Positions 7,517 to 18,292 are shown, counted from the first letter of the stretch. The stretch is DNA of 64,000 nucleotides from CADCTB01 sp964479465 (GCA_964479465.1 CAYZMG010000002.1:1-64000), one strand, 5' to 3'. Notes: generated from the sequence alone by a model not told the origin. A program made the numbers and translations.

Positions 7517-8254
7517 CTACTCCGGAGATTCGGAGTAACCGGCGTAGCCGGTGGACTCGAGTTCCTCGGCCAGCTCCGGGCCTCCAGAGGCCACGACACG
7601 GCCGTTGCGCAGCACCGAGACCTTGTCGGGGCGCAGCTCCCGCAGCAGGCGGTTGTAGTGGGTGATGACCAGCACGCCGAGCCCGACCTCGTTGGTGATG
7701 AGCTCGACCCGCTGGGAGACGGCCTTCAGGGCGTCGACGTCGAGGCCGGAGTCGATCTCGTCGAGGATGGCGACCTTGGGCGCCAGCACCGCCAGCTGGA
7801 GGGTCTCGTTGCGCTTCTTCTCCCCCCCGGACAGGTCGACGTTCAGGGGCCGGGCGAGCAGGCTCGCACTCATGCCGATGCGGCCCGCCTCGGCCGACAC
7901 CAGCTCGGCGACCTCGACCGCCGTGCGGCCTCTGGGCGCCATGGCTGCGGCCATGGCGTCGGCCAGCGACACGCCGGGCACCTCGGTGGGGTACTGCATC
8001 GCCAGGAAGAGCCCGGCCTGGGCCCGCTCCCACGTGGGCATGCCGAGCAGCTCGACGCCGTCGAGGGTCACACTGCCTTCGTAGACCTCGTAGCCGGGGC
8101 CGCCCATGATGACGTTGGCGAGGGTGGACTTGCCCGACCCGTTCGGGCCCATGACCGCGTGGACCTGCCCGCTGGCCACCTCGAGGTCGACGCCCCGCAA
8201 GATCTCCTTGCCCTCGACGCCGGCCCGTAGACCTGTGACTCGAAGCACGCTCAC
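7517..8254 (-). CDS. sufC: Fe-S cluster assembly ATPase SufC
   Basis: This is the ABC-type ATPase of the SUF scaffold complex, 245 residues, cytosolic. It shows Walker A GPNGSGKST (36-44), the SufC-type signature LSGGEKKRNE and Walker B VAILDEIDSGLD. In the known system SufC binds SufB and SufD and powers cluster assembly. It is the last gene of a short minus-strand cluster after sufD and a Rieske ferredoxin, whose 3' end it overlaps by four bases. sufB, sufS and sufU are not in this cluster. Convergent with the L,D-transpeptidase gene 14 bases away. Confidence 0.93.
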   Translation of the reverse strand: MSVLRVTGLRAGVEGKEILRGVDLEVASGQVHAVMGPNGSGKSTLANVIMGGPGYEVYEGSVTLDGVELLGMPTWERAQAGLFLAMQYPTEVPGVSLADAMAAAMAPRGRTAVEVAELVSAEAGRIGMSASLLARPLNVDLSGGEKKRNETLQLAVLAPKVAILDEIDSGLDVDALKAVSQRVELITNEVGLGVLVITHYNRLLRELRPDKVSVLRNGRVVASGGPELAEELESTGYAGYSESPE

Positions 8255-8577
8255 GATTCCTTGACCTCGACGATCACGTCGTCACCTTCCACCCGCACGT
8301 CGTAGACCGGTACAGGGACGGTGGCCGGGAGCGACTGCGGTTCGCCGGTGACGAGGGAGAAGGTGCTGCCGTGCTTCCAGCACTCGATCTCCTTCTCGTC
8401 GGGCCAGACCTCGCCCTCGGCGAGGGAGAAGTCGGCGTGACTGCAGCGGTCGCCGATGGCGTAGAAGTCATCGTCGATGCGCACCACGCAGATGCGGGCC
8501 TTGCCGATGTCGAAGCGCTTCGCCGTGCCGGGGGCGACGTCGTCGACCTTGCACAGGCGCTGGGTGGTCACCGGCAT
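8251..8577 (-). CDS. Rieske [2Fe-2S] ferredoxin subunit in suf cluster
   Basis: The 108-residue protein matches the small Rieske ferredoxins of non-heme oxygenases. It has the cluster ligands CSH and, about 20 residues later, CWKH. It is inserted between sufD and sufC: its start overlaps the sufD stop (TGATG) and its end overlaps the sufC start, so the three are translationally coupled. Such a Rieske protein is common in actinobacterial suf operons, where it is thought to supply electrons or accept clusters; the exact role is not established. Confidence 0.88.
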   Translation of the reverse strand: MPVTTQRLCKVDDVAPGTAKRFDIGKARICVVRIDDDFYAIGDRCSHADFSLAEGEVWPDEKEIECWKHGSTFSLVTGEPQSLPATVPVPVYDVRVEGDDVIVEVKES

Positions 8578-9836
8578 CAGCTGGCCCTCTCGGCGAGCCG
8601 GCGGACCAGGGTGGCCCGGAGGCCGGCGATGGCCTCCGACGCCGGCAGGCGGTCGAGCACCTCGCCGAAGAAGCCCAGGATTATGAGCCGCTCGGCCACC
8701 TCGGGCGGGATACCCCGGCTCTCCAGGTAGTAGCGCTGCTCGTCGTCGATCGGCCCCACCGCCGACGCGTGGCTGCACACCACGTCGTTGGTCTCGATCT
8801 CGAGGTTGGGCACCGACTCGGCGCCGGCCCCCTCGGAGAGCACCAGGTTGCGGTTGGTCTGGTAGGCGTTGGTGCCCCGGGCCTCTTTCCCGACCCGGAT
8901 CAGGCCGGAGTACACCGAGCGGGCGCTGCCGGAGACGGCGCCCTTGAACAGCAGGTCGCTGGTGGTCTTCGGGGCGATGTGGTCCTGGATGGTGCGGAAG
9001 TCGTGCATCCGGGACTCATCCGCGAAGTAGACCGCGGTCAGGAAGCTGGTGCCGCCCTTGCCGTCGATGCGGGAGTCGGTGCGGACCCGGGCGTAGTCCC
9101 CGCCGAGGGCGACGACGGAGCTCTGGAGGGTGGCGTCGCGCCCTACCCGGCTGGCCTGGTAGCCGACCTGGAACACCCGGGACCCGAGGTCCTGGACGTT
9201 GAGGTAGCGGAGGCGGGCGGCGTCGCCCACGTCGAGATCGACCACCGGGTCGGAGAAGGCGACCACGTCGGACGACGACTGGTGCTCGATGACGGTGGCG
9301 TCGCTGTTGTCGCCGGCCTCGACGATGGTGCGCGAGAAGGAGGCGATGCCGTCGCCGTCGAGGTGGTGGACGATCAGGATCGGCCGCTCGACGACCAGGC
9401 CCCGGGGGATGCGCACGACGGTGGCGCCCGGGAGGAAGGCGGAGTTCAGCTCGGTGAAGGCGTCGGCCACGGCCGTCCGTCCGAGCAGGTCGTCGCCGTC
9501 GTCCAGGGTGGCGGCGTCGGCCACGACCAGACCCTTGGCCGCCATTGCCGGGTCGACCTCGATCCGGGCCACGCGGCCGTTGTGCACGACGACGAGGGCG
9601 GCCCGCTCGCCCGTCCCTTCGGGGATGTTCGCCACCTCGCCGGCACCTGCCGGGGCGTCGACCGCCGGCCGGTAGGCGTCGAGGTCGAGCTCGGAGATGC
9701 GGCTGTACCGCCAGATCTCCTCGCTGGGATCAGGTAGCGAGCCGGCGGCGAAGCGCTCGGCCGCGGCCAGCCGTCGGGCCCGCAACCAGTCGGGCCCGCC
9801 CAGAGTGGCGGCGGCATCGGGGCTGAATGTCTTCAG
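8577..9836 (-). CDS. sufD: Fe-S cluster assembly protein SufD, probable CTG start
   Basis: SufD is the beta-helical partner of SufB in the SUF scaffold. The body (RYSRISELDLDAY, later VVCSHASAVGPIDDEQRYYLESRGI) is typical. The first ATG/GTG/TTG codon is a TTG at 9785, but it lacks a ribosome site and would drop the conserved opening. Translation from CTG at 9836 gives KTFSPDAAATLGGPDWLRARR, as in relatives, with AAGGA 7 bases upstream. An in-frame TAG lies at 9888-9890, and no ATG, GTG or TTG occurs between it and 9785. The product would be 419 residues. Head of the sufD-Rieske-sufC cluster, downstream of ftsH on the same strand. Confidence 0.9.
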   Translation of the reverse strand: MKTFSPDAAATLGGPDWLRARRLAAAERFAAGSLPDPSEEIWRYSRISELDLDAYRPAVDAPAGAGEVANIPEGTGERAALVVVHNGRVARIEVDPAMAAKGLVVADAATLDDGDDLLGRTAVADAFTELNSAFLPGATVVRIPRGLVVERPILIVHHLDGDGIASFSRTIVEAGDNSDATVIEHQSSSDVVAFSDPVVDLDVGDAARLRYLNVQDLGSRVFQVGYQASRVGRDATLQSSVVALGGDYARVRTDSRIDGKGGTSFLTAVYFADESRMHDFRTIQDHIAPKTTSDLLFKGAVSGSARSVYSGLIRVGKEARGTNAYQTNRNLVLSEGAGAESVPNLEIETNDVVCSHASAVGPIDDEQRYYLESRGIPPEVAERLIILGFFGEVLDRLPASEAIAGLRATLVRRLAERAS

Positions 9837-9904
9837 GGGGATTCCTTCTCGCGGGTCTGAGGCCGACGGACGGCCTCCCCGGAGAGTCTAGAAGGACTCC
9901 GCCG

Positions 9905-11839
<1,935 letters not shown>

Positions 11840-11933
11840 TGCCGACCATGGTAGGCCCCGGAGGCTGTGTAACGGGGCCACCGGGGCCGAAGCATCCGCG
11901 CCCGGGTGCTGGTCGGCGGGTAGCTTGCCTGAG

Positions 11934-12155
11934 ATGTTCCGCCAGCCCCTGTGCGCCCGCCCGGGGTGTGGTGCGCCCGCCACCGCGGTCCTCACCTTCC
12001 AGTACGCCACGCGCACGGTGTGGATTCTGGACCAGGGTGAGCACGACCCCGCCTCGATCGACCTGTGCGCGCCTCACGCCGACCGCACGTCGCCGCCGAG
12101 AGGCTGGACGGCGCACGACCGCCGGGCCGGCATGTCGACGTCGGTCGCCTCCTAA
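11934..12155 (+). CDS. DUF3499 small zinc-ribbon-like protein
   Basis: The 73-residue protein begins MFRQPLCARPGCGAPA and contains a second metal-ligand pair in SIDLCAPHAD, then PPRGW. The C-x4-C / C-x2-H pattern and the PRGW ending are the hallmarks of DUF3499, an actinobacterial family of unknown function. It is divergent from ftsH, with 94 bases between the starts, and 30 bases upstream of the CPBP protease gene on the same strand. Confidence 0.75.
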   Translation: MFRQPLCARPGCGAPATAVLTFQYATRTVWILDQGEHDPASIDLCAPHADRTSPPRGWTAHDRRAGMSTSVAS

Positions 12156-12185
12156 CCCTCCCGAACACTCCCTACTCTGGGGCCC

Positions 12186-12929
12186 GTGGAGCCTCAGCCC
12201 GTCCTTCCGCCGCCGCCGCCGCCGGCGCCCCGCCCGCCCCGGTGGGGGCTGGGCGACTTCCTCGTGGGCGTCTTCGGCGGCTACGCCCTCGCCAGCCTGG
12301 TCGCCTCCCTCTGGTACGCCGTCTCGGGCGACGACGAGCTGAACCTGGCCGGTCAGGCCGTCAGCCAGATGGGCTTGTGGACAGGGATGGTCGGGGCCGC
12401 GGTCATCGCCAGCCGCCGCAAGGGCGCCGGCACGTTGGCCGAGGACTTCGGCCTCAAGGGGAAGTGGTCTGACATCGGCCTGGGCGTGCTCGTGGCCGTC
12501 GCCGTACAGCTCCTCGTGCTGCCGGGGATTGCCTACCTGATGCGGCCGCTGCTCGGTGAGCCTGAGGTGTCGGGGCCGGTGCAGGATCTTCTGGACAGGT
12601 CCCAGGGGCTGGCGTTCGCGGGGCTGATCCTGTCGGTGGCGGTCGGGGCGCCGATCGTCGAGGAGCTGTTCTTCCGCGGCCTGCTGCTGAGGTCGCTCCA
12701 GCGGCGGGTGCCCGACTGGGCCGCTGTCGCCACCTCTGCGGTCGCCTTCGGGATCGCCCACGGCAGCGCCCTGCCCGTCGACGCAGTGCTGTTGGTCATG
12801 ACCAGCCTTACGGTGTTCGGCGCCATCCTGGCCGTCATGGCCATCCGCACGGGCCGGCTGGGCCCGAGCATCGTGACCCACGCCGCCTTCAACCTCTTCA
12901 CCTTGCTCTACCTGACATTCACCGGCTGA
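12186..12929 (+). CDS. CPBP family intramembrane metalloprotease
   Basis: The 247-residue polytopic protein has a Pro-rich N-terminus and the three CPBP/ABI signatures: EELFFRGLLL (EExxxR), FGIAHG (FxxxH) and HAAFNLF (HxxxN). These glutamate and histidine residues form the catalytic site of Rce1/CPBP-type membrane proteases. Substrates are unknown; bacterial members process peptides or act in bacteriocin self-immunity and envelope control. Its stop codon lies inside an inverted repeat shared with the convergent L,D-transpeptidase gene. Confidence 0.88.
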   Translation: MEPQPVLPPPPPPAPRPPRWGLGDFLVGVFGGYALASLVASLWYAVSGDDELNLAGQAVSQMGLWTGMVGAAVIASRRKGAGTLAEDFGLKGKWSDIGLGVLVAVAVQLLVLPGIAYLMRPLLGEPEVSGPVQDLLDRSQGLAFAGLILSVAVGAPIVEELFFRGLLLRSLQRRVPDWAAVATSAVAFGIAHGSALPVDAVLLVMTSLTVFGAILAVMAIRTGRLGPSIVTHAAFNLFTLLYLTFTG

Positions 12930-12949
12930 TCAGGCCGGCAATCAGCCGG
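12922..12949. terminator. Bidirectional terminator overlapping both stop codons
   Basis: CCGGCTGAT (12922-12930) and ATCAGCCGG (12941-12949) form a perfect 9-bp stem with a 10-base loop. The arms contain the TGA stops of both convergent genes (12929 end on plus, 12942 end on minus), so one element ends both transcripts. Confidence 0.7.
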
Positions 12950-13940
12950 GAATCGTTGGTACTGCGGACCGTCTGTCGGTCGTGGTGGTGGTCTCGGGCA
13001 CCTCTTCGACCACCGTGGTGCTCGTCGTGGTGGTCGTCGTGGCCGGCGCCGTCGTGGTGGAGGTGGTGTCCGGCGGGGCCACGGCATTGGGAACGGGCTT
13101 GCCCTCGTCCGGCGGGGCCTCGGCCTCCGGGCTGTTCAGCACGTGGACCCGGGTGCCGGCGGGCACCTCGTTGTAGAACGTCGGCGCGGCGTACATCGGG
13201 ATGCGGATGCAGCCGTGGGACGCCGGGTAGGCGGGCACGGAGGGCGAACCGTGGATGGCGATCCCGCCGTTGAAGTACATGGGCCACCAGAGCTCACCGA
13301 GCGGTGCCACTTCCAGGCCGGCGGCCTTGCGCCCGATCCGGAAGGAGCCGCCGGGCGTCACCGCCACGCTGCACTCACCGTCGACGCAGTAGTGCTCGTT
13401 ATTGCCGGTGGACACCGGCAGGATGCGGGCCAGCGACCCGCCCACCCAGTGGAACATGACCTGGCGAGCGACATCGATCTCGATGCGGGTGGGGGCGCCG
13501 CCGGGCAGCATGGGGCCGGGCGGGGAGGCCTCGGCCAGCGCGGCCTGCGTCTGCGGCCCGTCCTCGCCATCGACGATGAGCCCCTCGACCTTCTGGAAGG
13601 CCATGAGCGAGTAGGTGGTGCGCGCGCCCCACTTGCCGTCCGGGGTGCCGACGTCGTAGCCCAGTTCCGCCAGCCGCTCCTGCAGCTTGAGGACAGTTGG
13701 GATGGACGCGTTCATGGCTGCCGCCGGCGCCTCGGTCGTGGTGGTCGTCGCCTCGGTGGTCGTGGTGGTGCTGCTGGTGGTCGTCTCGAAGGGGATGGTC
13801 GCGAACGTCGAGGCCGTCGTCGCCGACGCGGACTGGGACTTGGCGGAGCCGCCGCCCTCTGCGGATGAGCACGCCACCATGGTCAGTGTCAGCGCCAGCC
13901 CGGCCGCTGCGAGGCCTCTCGGCCGCCTTTCGATACCCAT
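12942..13940 (-). CDS. L,D-transpeptidase lipoprotein with peptidoglycan-binding domain (paralogue)
   Basis: The 332-residue protein starts at ATG 13940. It has a lipobox TMVAC (Cys24), a Ser/Thr linker, a PG_binding_1 domain (LKLQERLAELGYDVG) and a YkuD domain with IHGSPSVPAYPASHGCIRIP. It shares architecture, the GGS/F-type motif VTPGGSF and the HCIRIP active site with the protein at 6516-7502. A Pro/Thr-rich tail with long threonine runs follows the catalytic domain, suggesting a wall-spanning or glycosylated stalk. It presumably makes 3-3 peptidoglycan cross-links. Two copies 6 kb apart imply an older duplication. Confidence 0.9.
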   Translation of the reverse strand: MGIERRPRGLAAAGLALTLTMVACSSAEGGGSAKSQSASATTASTFATIPFETTTSSTTTTTEATTTTTEAPAAAMNASIPTVLKLQERLAELGYDVGTPDGKWGARTTYSLMAFQKVEGLIVDGEDGPQTQAALAEASPPGPMLPGGAPTRIEIDVARQVMFHWVGGSLARILPVSTGNNEHYCVDGECSVAVTPGGSFRIGRKAAGLEVAPLGELWWPMYFNGGIAIHGSPSVPAYPASHGCIRIPMYAAPTFYNEVPAGTRVHVLNSPEAEAPPDEGKPVPNAVAPPDTTSTTTAPATTTTTTSTTVVEEVPETTTTTDRRSAVPTIPG

Positions 13941-14073
13941 AACCGCCTTTGACTCTGCGAGGGCGGACATCGTTCCACACTTTTTCCACCCTGGTCGACA
14001 GATCCTCAAGTCTGGGGGTGGATGTGCCGATACCTCTTCTGCCTTGGGAGGCTCTTTCTAGAGGGGGTTCGCG

Positions 14074-14241
14074 ATGACCTGTCCGACCTGTCGTTCGACC
14101 ACGTTGGTGGAAATCGGACTTCACGTCCATGACCAGTTGGTCACCATGCACTCGTGCTCCACGTGCGAGAACCGCTGGTGGGACCGGGGCGGCGAGCGGG
14201 TCAGCCTGCCCTCCGTCCTCGAGCTCGTCGCCGCGAAGTAA
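14074..14241 (+). CDS. Small zinc-ribbon protein
   Basis: A 55-residue frame from ATG 14074 to TAA 14241 encodes MTCPTCRSTTLVEIG, then HSCSTCENRWWDRGG. The two CxxC pairs 22 residues apart form a rubredoxin-like zinc ribbon. The WW-D motif after the second pair and the lack of any competing frame with such cysteine spacing argue that it is real. Its function is unknown; such ribbons often bind RNA or act in transcription. It lies 38 bases upstream of the PTPS-related membrane gene and may be its operon leader. Confidence 0.7.
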   Translation: MTCPTCRSTTLVEIGLHVHDQLVTMHSCSTCENRWWDRGGERVSLPSVLELVAAK

Positions 14242-14279
14242 GCAGACCGCGATCCCTGCCTCCGGGCGGGGATGACAAG

Positions 14280-16655
14280 ATGGGGGCCATGCCAGGTTCC
14301 CGGTCGACGGTCGACGCCGTGCGGCAGCGAGTCGTTGAGTCGGCCAGAACCAAGCTGACGACGAAGCCCTCAGTGGAGACGGTCATCACTTTCGGGGTGG
14401 TGGCGGCTGCCGTCATCTTCACCTTCGCCCAGCTGCAGCCCAATCTGATCTTCGCCGACACGACGCCGGCGGGCGGTGACACCGGCTCCCATGTCTGGGG
14501 CCCGGATTTCCTCAAGAACCACCTTCTGCCCAAGGGCCGGCTCACCGGCTGGGCGCCCGACTGGTACGCCGGCTTCCCGGCCTACCAGTTCTATTTCCCG
14601 CTGCCGGCGCTCGTCATCGCCCTGCTGAGCTTCATCCTCCCCTACGAGGTGGCCTTCAAGCTCATCACCATCACCGGCATCGTGACCCTGCCGGTGGCGG
14701 TGTGGGCCTTCGGGCGCCTGTCTGGCATGCGCTTCCCGGGGCCCGCCGTCCTGGCGGTGGCCAGCGTGCCGTTCCTCTTCGACCGGGGCTTCACCATCTA
14801 CGGCGGGAACATCCCGTCCACGCTCGCCGGCGAGTTCTCCTTCTCGATCAGCCTCTCCCTGGCCATGCTGTTCCTGGGGGTGGTGGCCCGGGGCCTCGAC
14901 ACCGGCAAGCACCGGGCGCTCGCCGGCGTGCTGCTGGCGGTCACCGGCCTCACCCACCTCCTGCCGACGATCTTCGCCGTCGTCGGCGCCTGCCTCCTGT
15001 ACCTGCTGCGGCCGGGCCGGCGCCGGCTGGGCTTCCTGGCCGCCGTGCTCGGGGTCGGGGCGCTGCTGGCCGCCTTCTGGTCGGTACCCTTCGCCTTCCG
15101 GCTCCCCTATGCCAACAACATGGGCTGGGAGAAACTCACCGAGTACGGCAAGAACCTCTTCCCGGAGAACATCCGGTGGGTCTGCCTCCTGGCTCTCGCC
15201 GGGGCGGTGTTCAGCGTGGTCAACCGGCGGCGCACCGGGCTGTTCCTCCTCGGCATGGCCACCCTCGCCGGCGCCCTCTTCATTGTCGCCCCCCAGGGCC
15301 GGCTTTGGAACGCCCGCATCCTGCCCTTCTGGTACCTGTCCCTCTACCTCCTGATGGGCGTGGCCGTGACCGAGCTGGGGCCGGCCATCGGCCGTTGGCT
15401 GGCCGCCGACCCCGAACGGCCCTCGCCGCTGGGCCGGCTGCTCACCCCGGTGGGCGCGGCCCTGGCTGCCTGGATGGTCGTCGGCCTGCCGCTCGGCGTG
15501 CTGCCGGCCTGGCTGCCCGCGCCGGCGACCACCGACAGCAGCTTCATCCCCTCGTGGGCCAAGTGGAACTATTCGGGCTACGAGCGCAAGGCCGCCTACC
15601 CGGAGTACAAGGCCATCGTCGACACGATGGCCGACGTGGGGCGCACCAACGGGTGCGGCCGCGCCCATTGGGAGTACGAGTCGGGCCTCGACCGCTTCGG
15701 CACGCCCATGGCGCTCATGCTGCTCCCGTACTGGACCGACGGCTGCATCGGCTCCATGGAGGGCCTCTACTTCGAGTCCTCGGCGACGGTGCCCTACCAC
15801 TTCTTGTCGGCGGCGGAGCTGTCGAACGCACCGTCGAACCCGATGCGTGACCTGCCGTACCCGACGATGAGCATTCCCGACGGCGTGCGCCACCTCCAGA
15901 TGCTCGGCTCCCGCTACTACATGGCCTTCTCGCCCGAGGCCGTCGCCCAGGCCAACACCCATCCCGACCTCACCCAGGTGGCCACCACCGGGCGGTGGAT
16001 CATCTACGAGGTGCGCGGCTCGGAGCTGGTGTCGCCTCTGAGCTTCGAACCCGCGGTGGTGACCGGCCCGGTGAAGGGCGAGGTGCCCTGGCTCAACATG
16101 AGCGTCAACTGGTACACCGACTTCTCCGCCCACGACGTCTTCTTGGCCGCGTCCGGGCCGAAGGAGTGGCAGCGGGTGGAGGCCCACAAGGTGGACTCGG
16201 ACCTGAAGACCGCCGGGTCGCATGTCACTGTCGACCAGCCCGAGCGCCGGCCCGTCGCCCCCGCGCAGGTCAGCAACATCACTTCCGACGACAACGACAT
16301 CAGCTTCGACGTCGACCAAATCGGAAAGCCGGTCCTGGTGAAGGCGTCGTACTTCCCCAGCTGGCGGGCCAAGGGGGCCAAGGGCCCCTACCGGGTGACG
16401 CCCAACCTCATGGTCGTGATCCCGACCTCCAACCACGTGAAGCTCCACTACGGGTTCACGCCGGCCGAAGGGCTTGGCTACCTGATGACCCTCGGCGGCA
16501 TCGCCCTGGCCGTGCTGTTCTTCAGGCAGGGCCCGGTTCGCTTCGACGACCCCAGCGACGACACCGAGCCCGTCGTGTCTCTCGGGGAGCTGGGTGGTTC
16601 GCCGCCGCCGATACCGCCTCGGCCTCCGGTCGCGGTACCCGACCGGGGGAGCTGA
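14280..16655 (+). CDS. PTPS-related (YfhO-like) large membrane protein, probable glycan-transfer protein
   Basis: The product is about 791 residues. After a basic N-terminus and first helix (TVITFGVVAAAVIFTFA) comes GGDTGSHVWGPDFL, the acidic first-loop motif of PTPS-related and GT-C-like membrane proteins. About a dozen helices follow to residue 430, then a large extracytoplasmic region, and a final helix near LGYLMTLGGIALAVLFF. The GT-C-like layout suggests transfer of sugars from lipid carriers to cell-envelope glycans. The start could be ATG 14280 or 14289; 14280 has the better-spaced purine-rich sequence. It is followed by a GT39-type gene 22 bases later, so they likely form one operon. 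Confidence 0.75.
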   Translation: MGAMPGSRSTVDAVRQRVVESARTKLTTKPSVETVITFGVVAAAVIFTFAQLQPNLIFADTTPAGGDTGSHVWGPDFLKNHLLPKGRLTGWAPDWYAGFPAYQFYFPLPALVIALLSFILPYEVAFKLITITGIVTLPVAVWAFGRLSGMRFPGPAVLAVASVPFLFDRGFTIYGGNIPSTLAGEFSFSISLSLAMLFLGVVARGLDTGKHRALAGVLLAVTGLTHLLPTIFAVVGACLLYLLRPGRRRLGFLAAVLGVGALLAAFWSVPFAFRLPYANNMGWEKLTEYGKNLFPENIRWVCLLALAGAVFSVVNRRRTGLFLLGMATLAGALFIVAPQGRLWNARILPFWYLSLYLLMGVAVTELGPAIGRWLAADPERPSPLGRLLTPVGAALAAWMVVGLPLGVLPAWLPAPATTDSSFIPSWAKWNYSGYERKAAYPEYKAIVDTMADVGRTNGCGRAHWEYESGLDRFGTPMALMLLPYWTDGCIGSMEGLYFESSATVPYHFLSAAELSNAPSNPMRDLPYPTMSIPDGVRHLQMLGSRYYMAFSPEAVAQANTHPDLTQVATTGRWIIYEVRGSELVSPLSFEPAVVTGPVKGEVPWLNMSVNWYTDFSAHDVFLAASGPKEWQRVEAHKVDSDLKTAGSHVTVDQPERRPVAPAQVSNITSDDNDISFDVDQIGKPVLVKASYFPSWRAKGAKGPYRVTPNLMVVIPTSNHVKLHYGFTPAEGLGYLMTLGGIALAVLFFRQGPVRFDDPSDDTEPVVSLGELGGSPPPIPPRPPVAVPDRGS

Positions 16656-16677
16656 GCTCCGTAGCTCGGCCGTCATC

Positions 16678-18261
16678 GTGGATCTGAGCGAGGCCCCCGC
16701 CTCCATGCGCACCGAAGGCCAGTCGGGCACGCCGGCCCGGGCCGGCGTGCCCTGGCTGGCCATAGGAACCGGCGTCGTCTTGTTCCTCGCCGTCGTGGTG
16801 CGGTTCGTCACCGTGTCGCCCCTGTGGCTCGACGAGGCCCAGACGGTCGGCATCGCCCGGTTGCCGCTGGGCGACCTGGCCGAGGGGCTCCGCCACGACG
16901 GGTCGCCGCCGCTCTTCTACGCCATCCTCCACTTCTGGATGCGGGTCTTCGGTGACGGCGACGTCTCCGTCCGCTTCCTGTCCGGCCTATCCGGCGTCGC
17001 CGCCCTCCCCCTGACCTGGTTGGCCGGGCGCCGCCTCGGGGGGCGGACGGTCGCGTGGTCGGCCCTCATACTGGTGGCCGCTTCGCCGTTCGCCGTCCGT
17101 TATTCCACTGAGGCCCGCCAGTACTCCCTCGTGGTCATGCTGGTCCTCGTGGGCTACCTGGCCGTCACCGAGCTGCTCCAGCGTCCGGGCTCCAGGCGGG
17201 CGCTGGTCGCCGCCGGCGTGGTCACCGGGGCGCTGATGTTGACCCACTACTGGGCGCTCTACCTCCTGTTCGTCACCGGCGTCACGCTGGGTGTCGTCGC
17301 CCGCCGAGGGCCCTCGCCCGCCCGGGACGGTGCCCGCCGCGGACTGGCCGCCATGGCCGTGGGATCGCTCGCCTTCGTGCCCTGGATCCCCTCGTTCCTC
17401 TACCAGGCCCGACACACCGGGACGCCCTGGGGCGGCGCCGGCCGGCTGCGCTCGATGGTCGACACGGTCTTCCATTTCTCGGGCGGCTACTGGGACCCGG
17501 GGCTCGTCGTCGGCCTGGCCACGTGCGGCCTCATCGGGCTGGCTCTTTTCGCCCGGCCGATCGACTACCGCCACCTCGAGTTCGACCTCCACACCCGCCC
17601 GGGTGGCCGGCACCTGGCGGTCGTCGGTTTCGGCACGCTGGCGGTGGCAATCATCGCCACGGTCCTCGGCCGGTCCGCCTTCGCCGTCCGCTATGCCTCG
17701 GTGATGTTCCCGATGGTGGTCCTGCTCGCCGCCCTCGGGACCCGTGTCCTGCTCGACCCCCGCATCCGCCATGGCCTCATGGCCGCGGTCGTGATCACCG
17801 GTTTCTGGGGCATCGCCCCCAACGTCCTCGGCGACCGGACCTCGGCGGCCCGGGTGGCGGCGGCGCTACAGGCCGGAGTGGAGCCGGGCGATGTCGTCGC
17901 CTACTGCCCCGACCAGCTCGGGCCCTCGGTGAGCCGGCTCCTGCCGGACGACCTGGGCGCGGCCCACCTCACCTTCCCCCGGGCGGCGGCGCCGCAGCTC
18001 GTCGACTGGGTGGACTACGCCACCATCAACGAGGCCGCACAGCCGGAGCCCTTCGCCCAGATGCTGCTGGAGCGGGCGGGGCCGGCGAACACGGTGTGGG
18101 TCGTCTGGGCACCGGGCTACCGCACGTTCGAGACCAAGTGCGAGGGTCTATTGGCCAATCTGGACCTGGAGCGCCGGCAGAACACCCGGCCGGTCAGGCT
18201 GCCCAAGAACTTCGAGAAGCCAGCGCTCATCCGCTTCCCGCCACAAACTGTCGCCGGCTGA
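16678..18261 (+). CDS. GT39/PMT-like polyprenyl-phosphate sugar transferase
   Basis: The 527-residue protein starts at GTG 16678. It shows the GT-C signature directly after the first helix: SPLWLDEAQTVGIA, where the Asp-Glu pair is the expected catalytic/metal site. HDGSPPLFYAILHFW and RYSTEARQYSLVVM follow, both typical of ArnT/PMT_2 relatives. About ten helices precede a soluble C-terminal part. It should move a sugar from a polyprenyl phosphate donor to an acceptor outside the membrane. It sits with the PTPS-related gene upstream and a GT2 gene convergent downstream, whose product could make the lipid-linked donor. Confidence 0.8.
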   Translation: MDLSEAPASMRTEGQSGTPARAGVPWLAIGTGVVLFLAVVVRFVTVSPLWLDEAQTVGIARLPLGDLAEGLRHDGSPPLFYAILHFWMRVFGDGDVSVRFLSGLSGVAALPLTWLAGRRLGGRTVAWSALILVAASPFAVRYSTEARQYSLVVMLVLVGYLAVTELLQRPGSRRALVAAGVVTGALMLTHYWALYLLFVTGVTLGVVARRGPSPARDGARRGLAAMAVGSLAFVPWIPSFLYQARHTGTPWGGAGRLRSMVDTVFHFSGGYWDPGLVVGLATCGLIGLALFARPIDYRHLEFDLHTRPGGRHLAVVGFGTLAVAIIATVLGRSAFAVRYASVMFPMVVLLAALGTRVLLDPRIRHGLMAAVVITGFWGIAPNVLGDRTSAARVAAALQAGVEPGDVVAYCPDQLGPSVSRLLPDDLGAAHLTFPRAAAPQLVDWVDYATINEAAQPEPFAQMLLERAGPANTVWVVWAPGYRTFETKCEGLLANLDLERRQNTRPVRLPKNFEKPALIRFPPQTVAG

Positions 18262-18269
18262 TCGACTTC

Positions 18270-18284
18270 GCAACCGGAGGTTGC
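18270..18284. terminator. Small hairpin between convergent glycosyltransferase genes
   Basis: GCAACC (18270-18275) pairs with GGTTGC (18279-18284) across a GGA loop in the 31-base gap between two convergent genes. The stem is short but the location fits a shared terminator. Confidence 0.4.
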
Positions 18285-18292
18285 TCGGACCT

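Noticed and set aside
14370..16853. Very long open frame antisense to the PTPS-related gene
   Set aside because: Its translation is Gly/Arg/Val/His-rich with no domain, a usual by-product of GC-rich coding DNA; the sense strand has clear membrane helices and family motifs.
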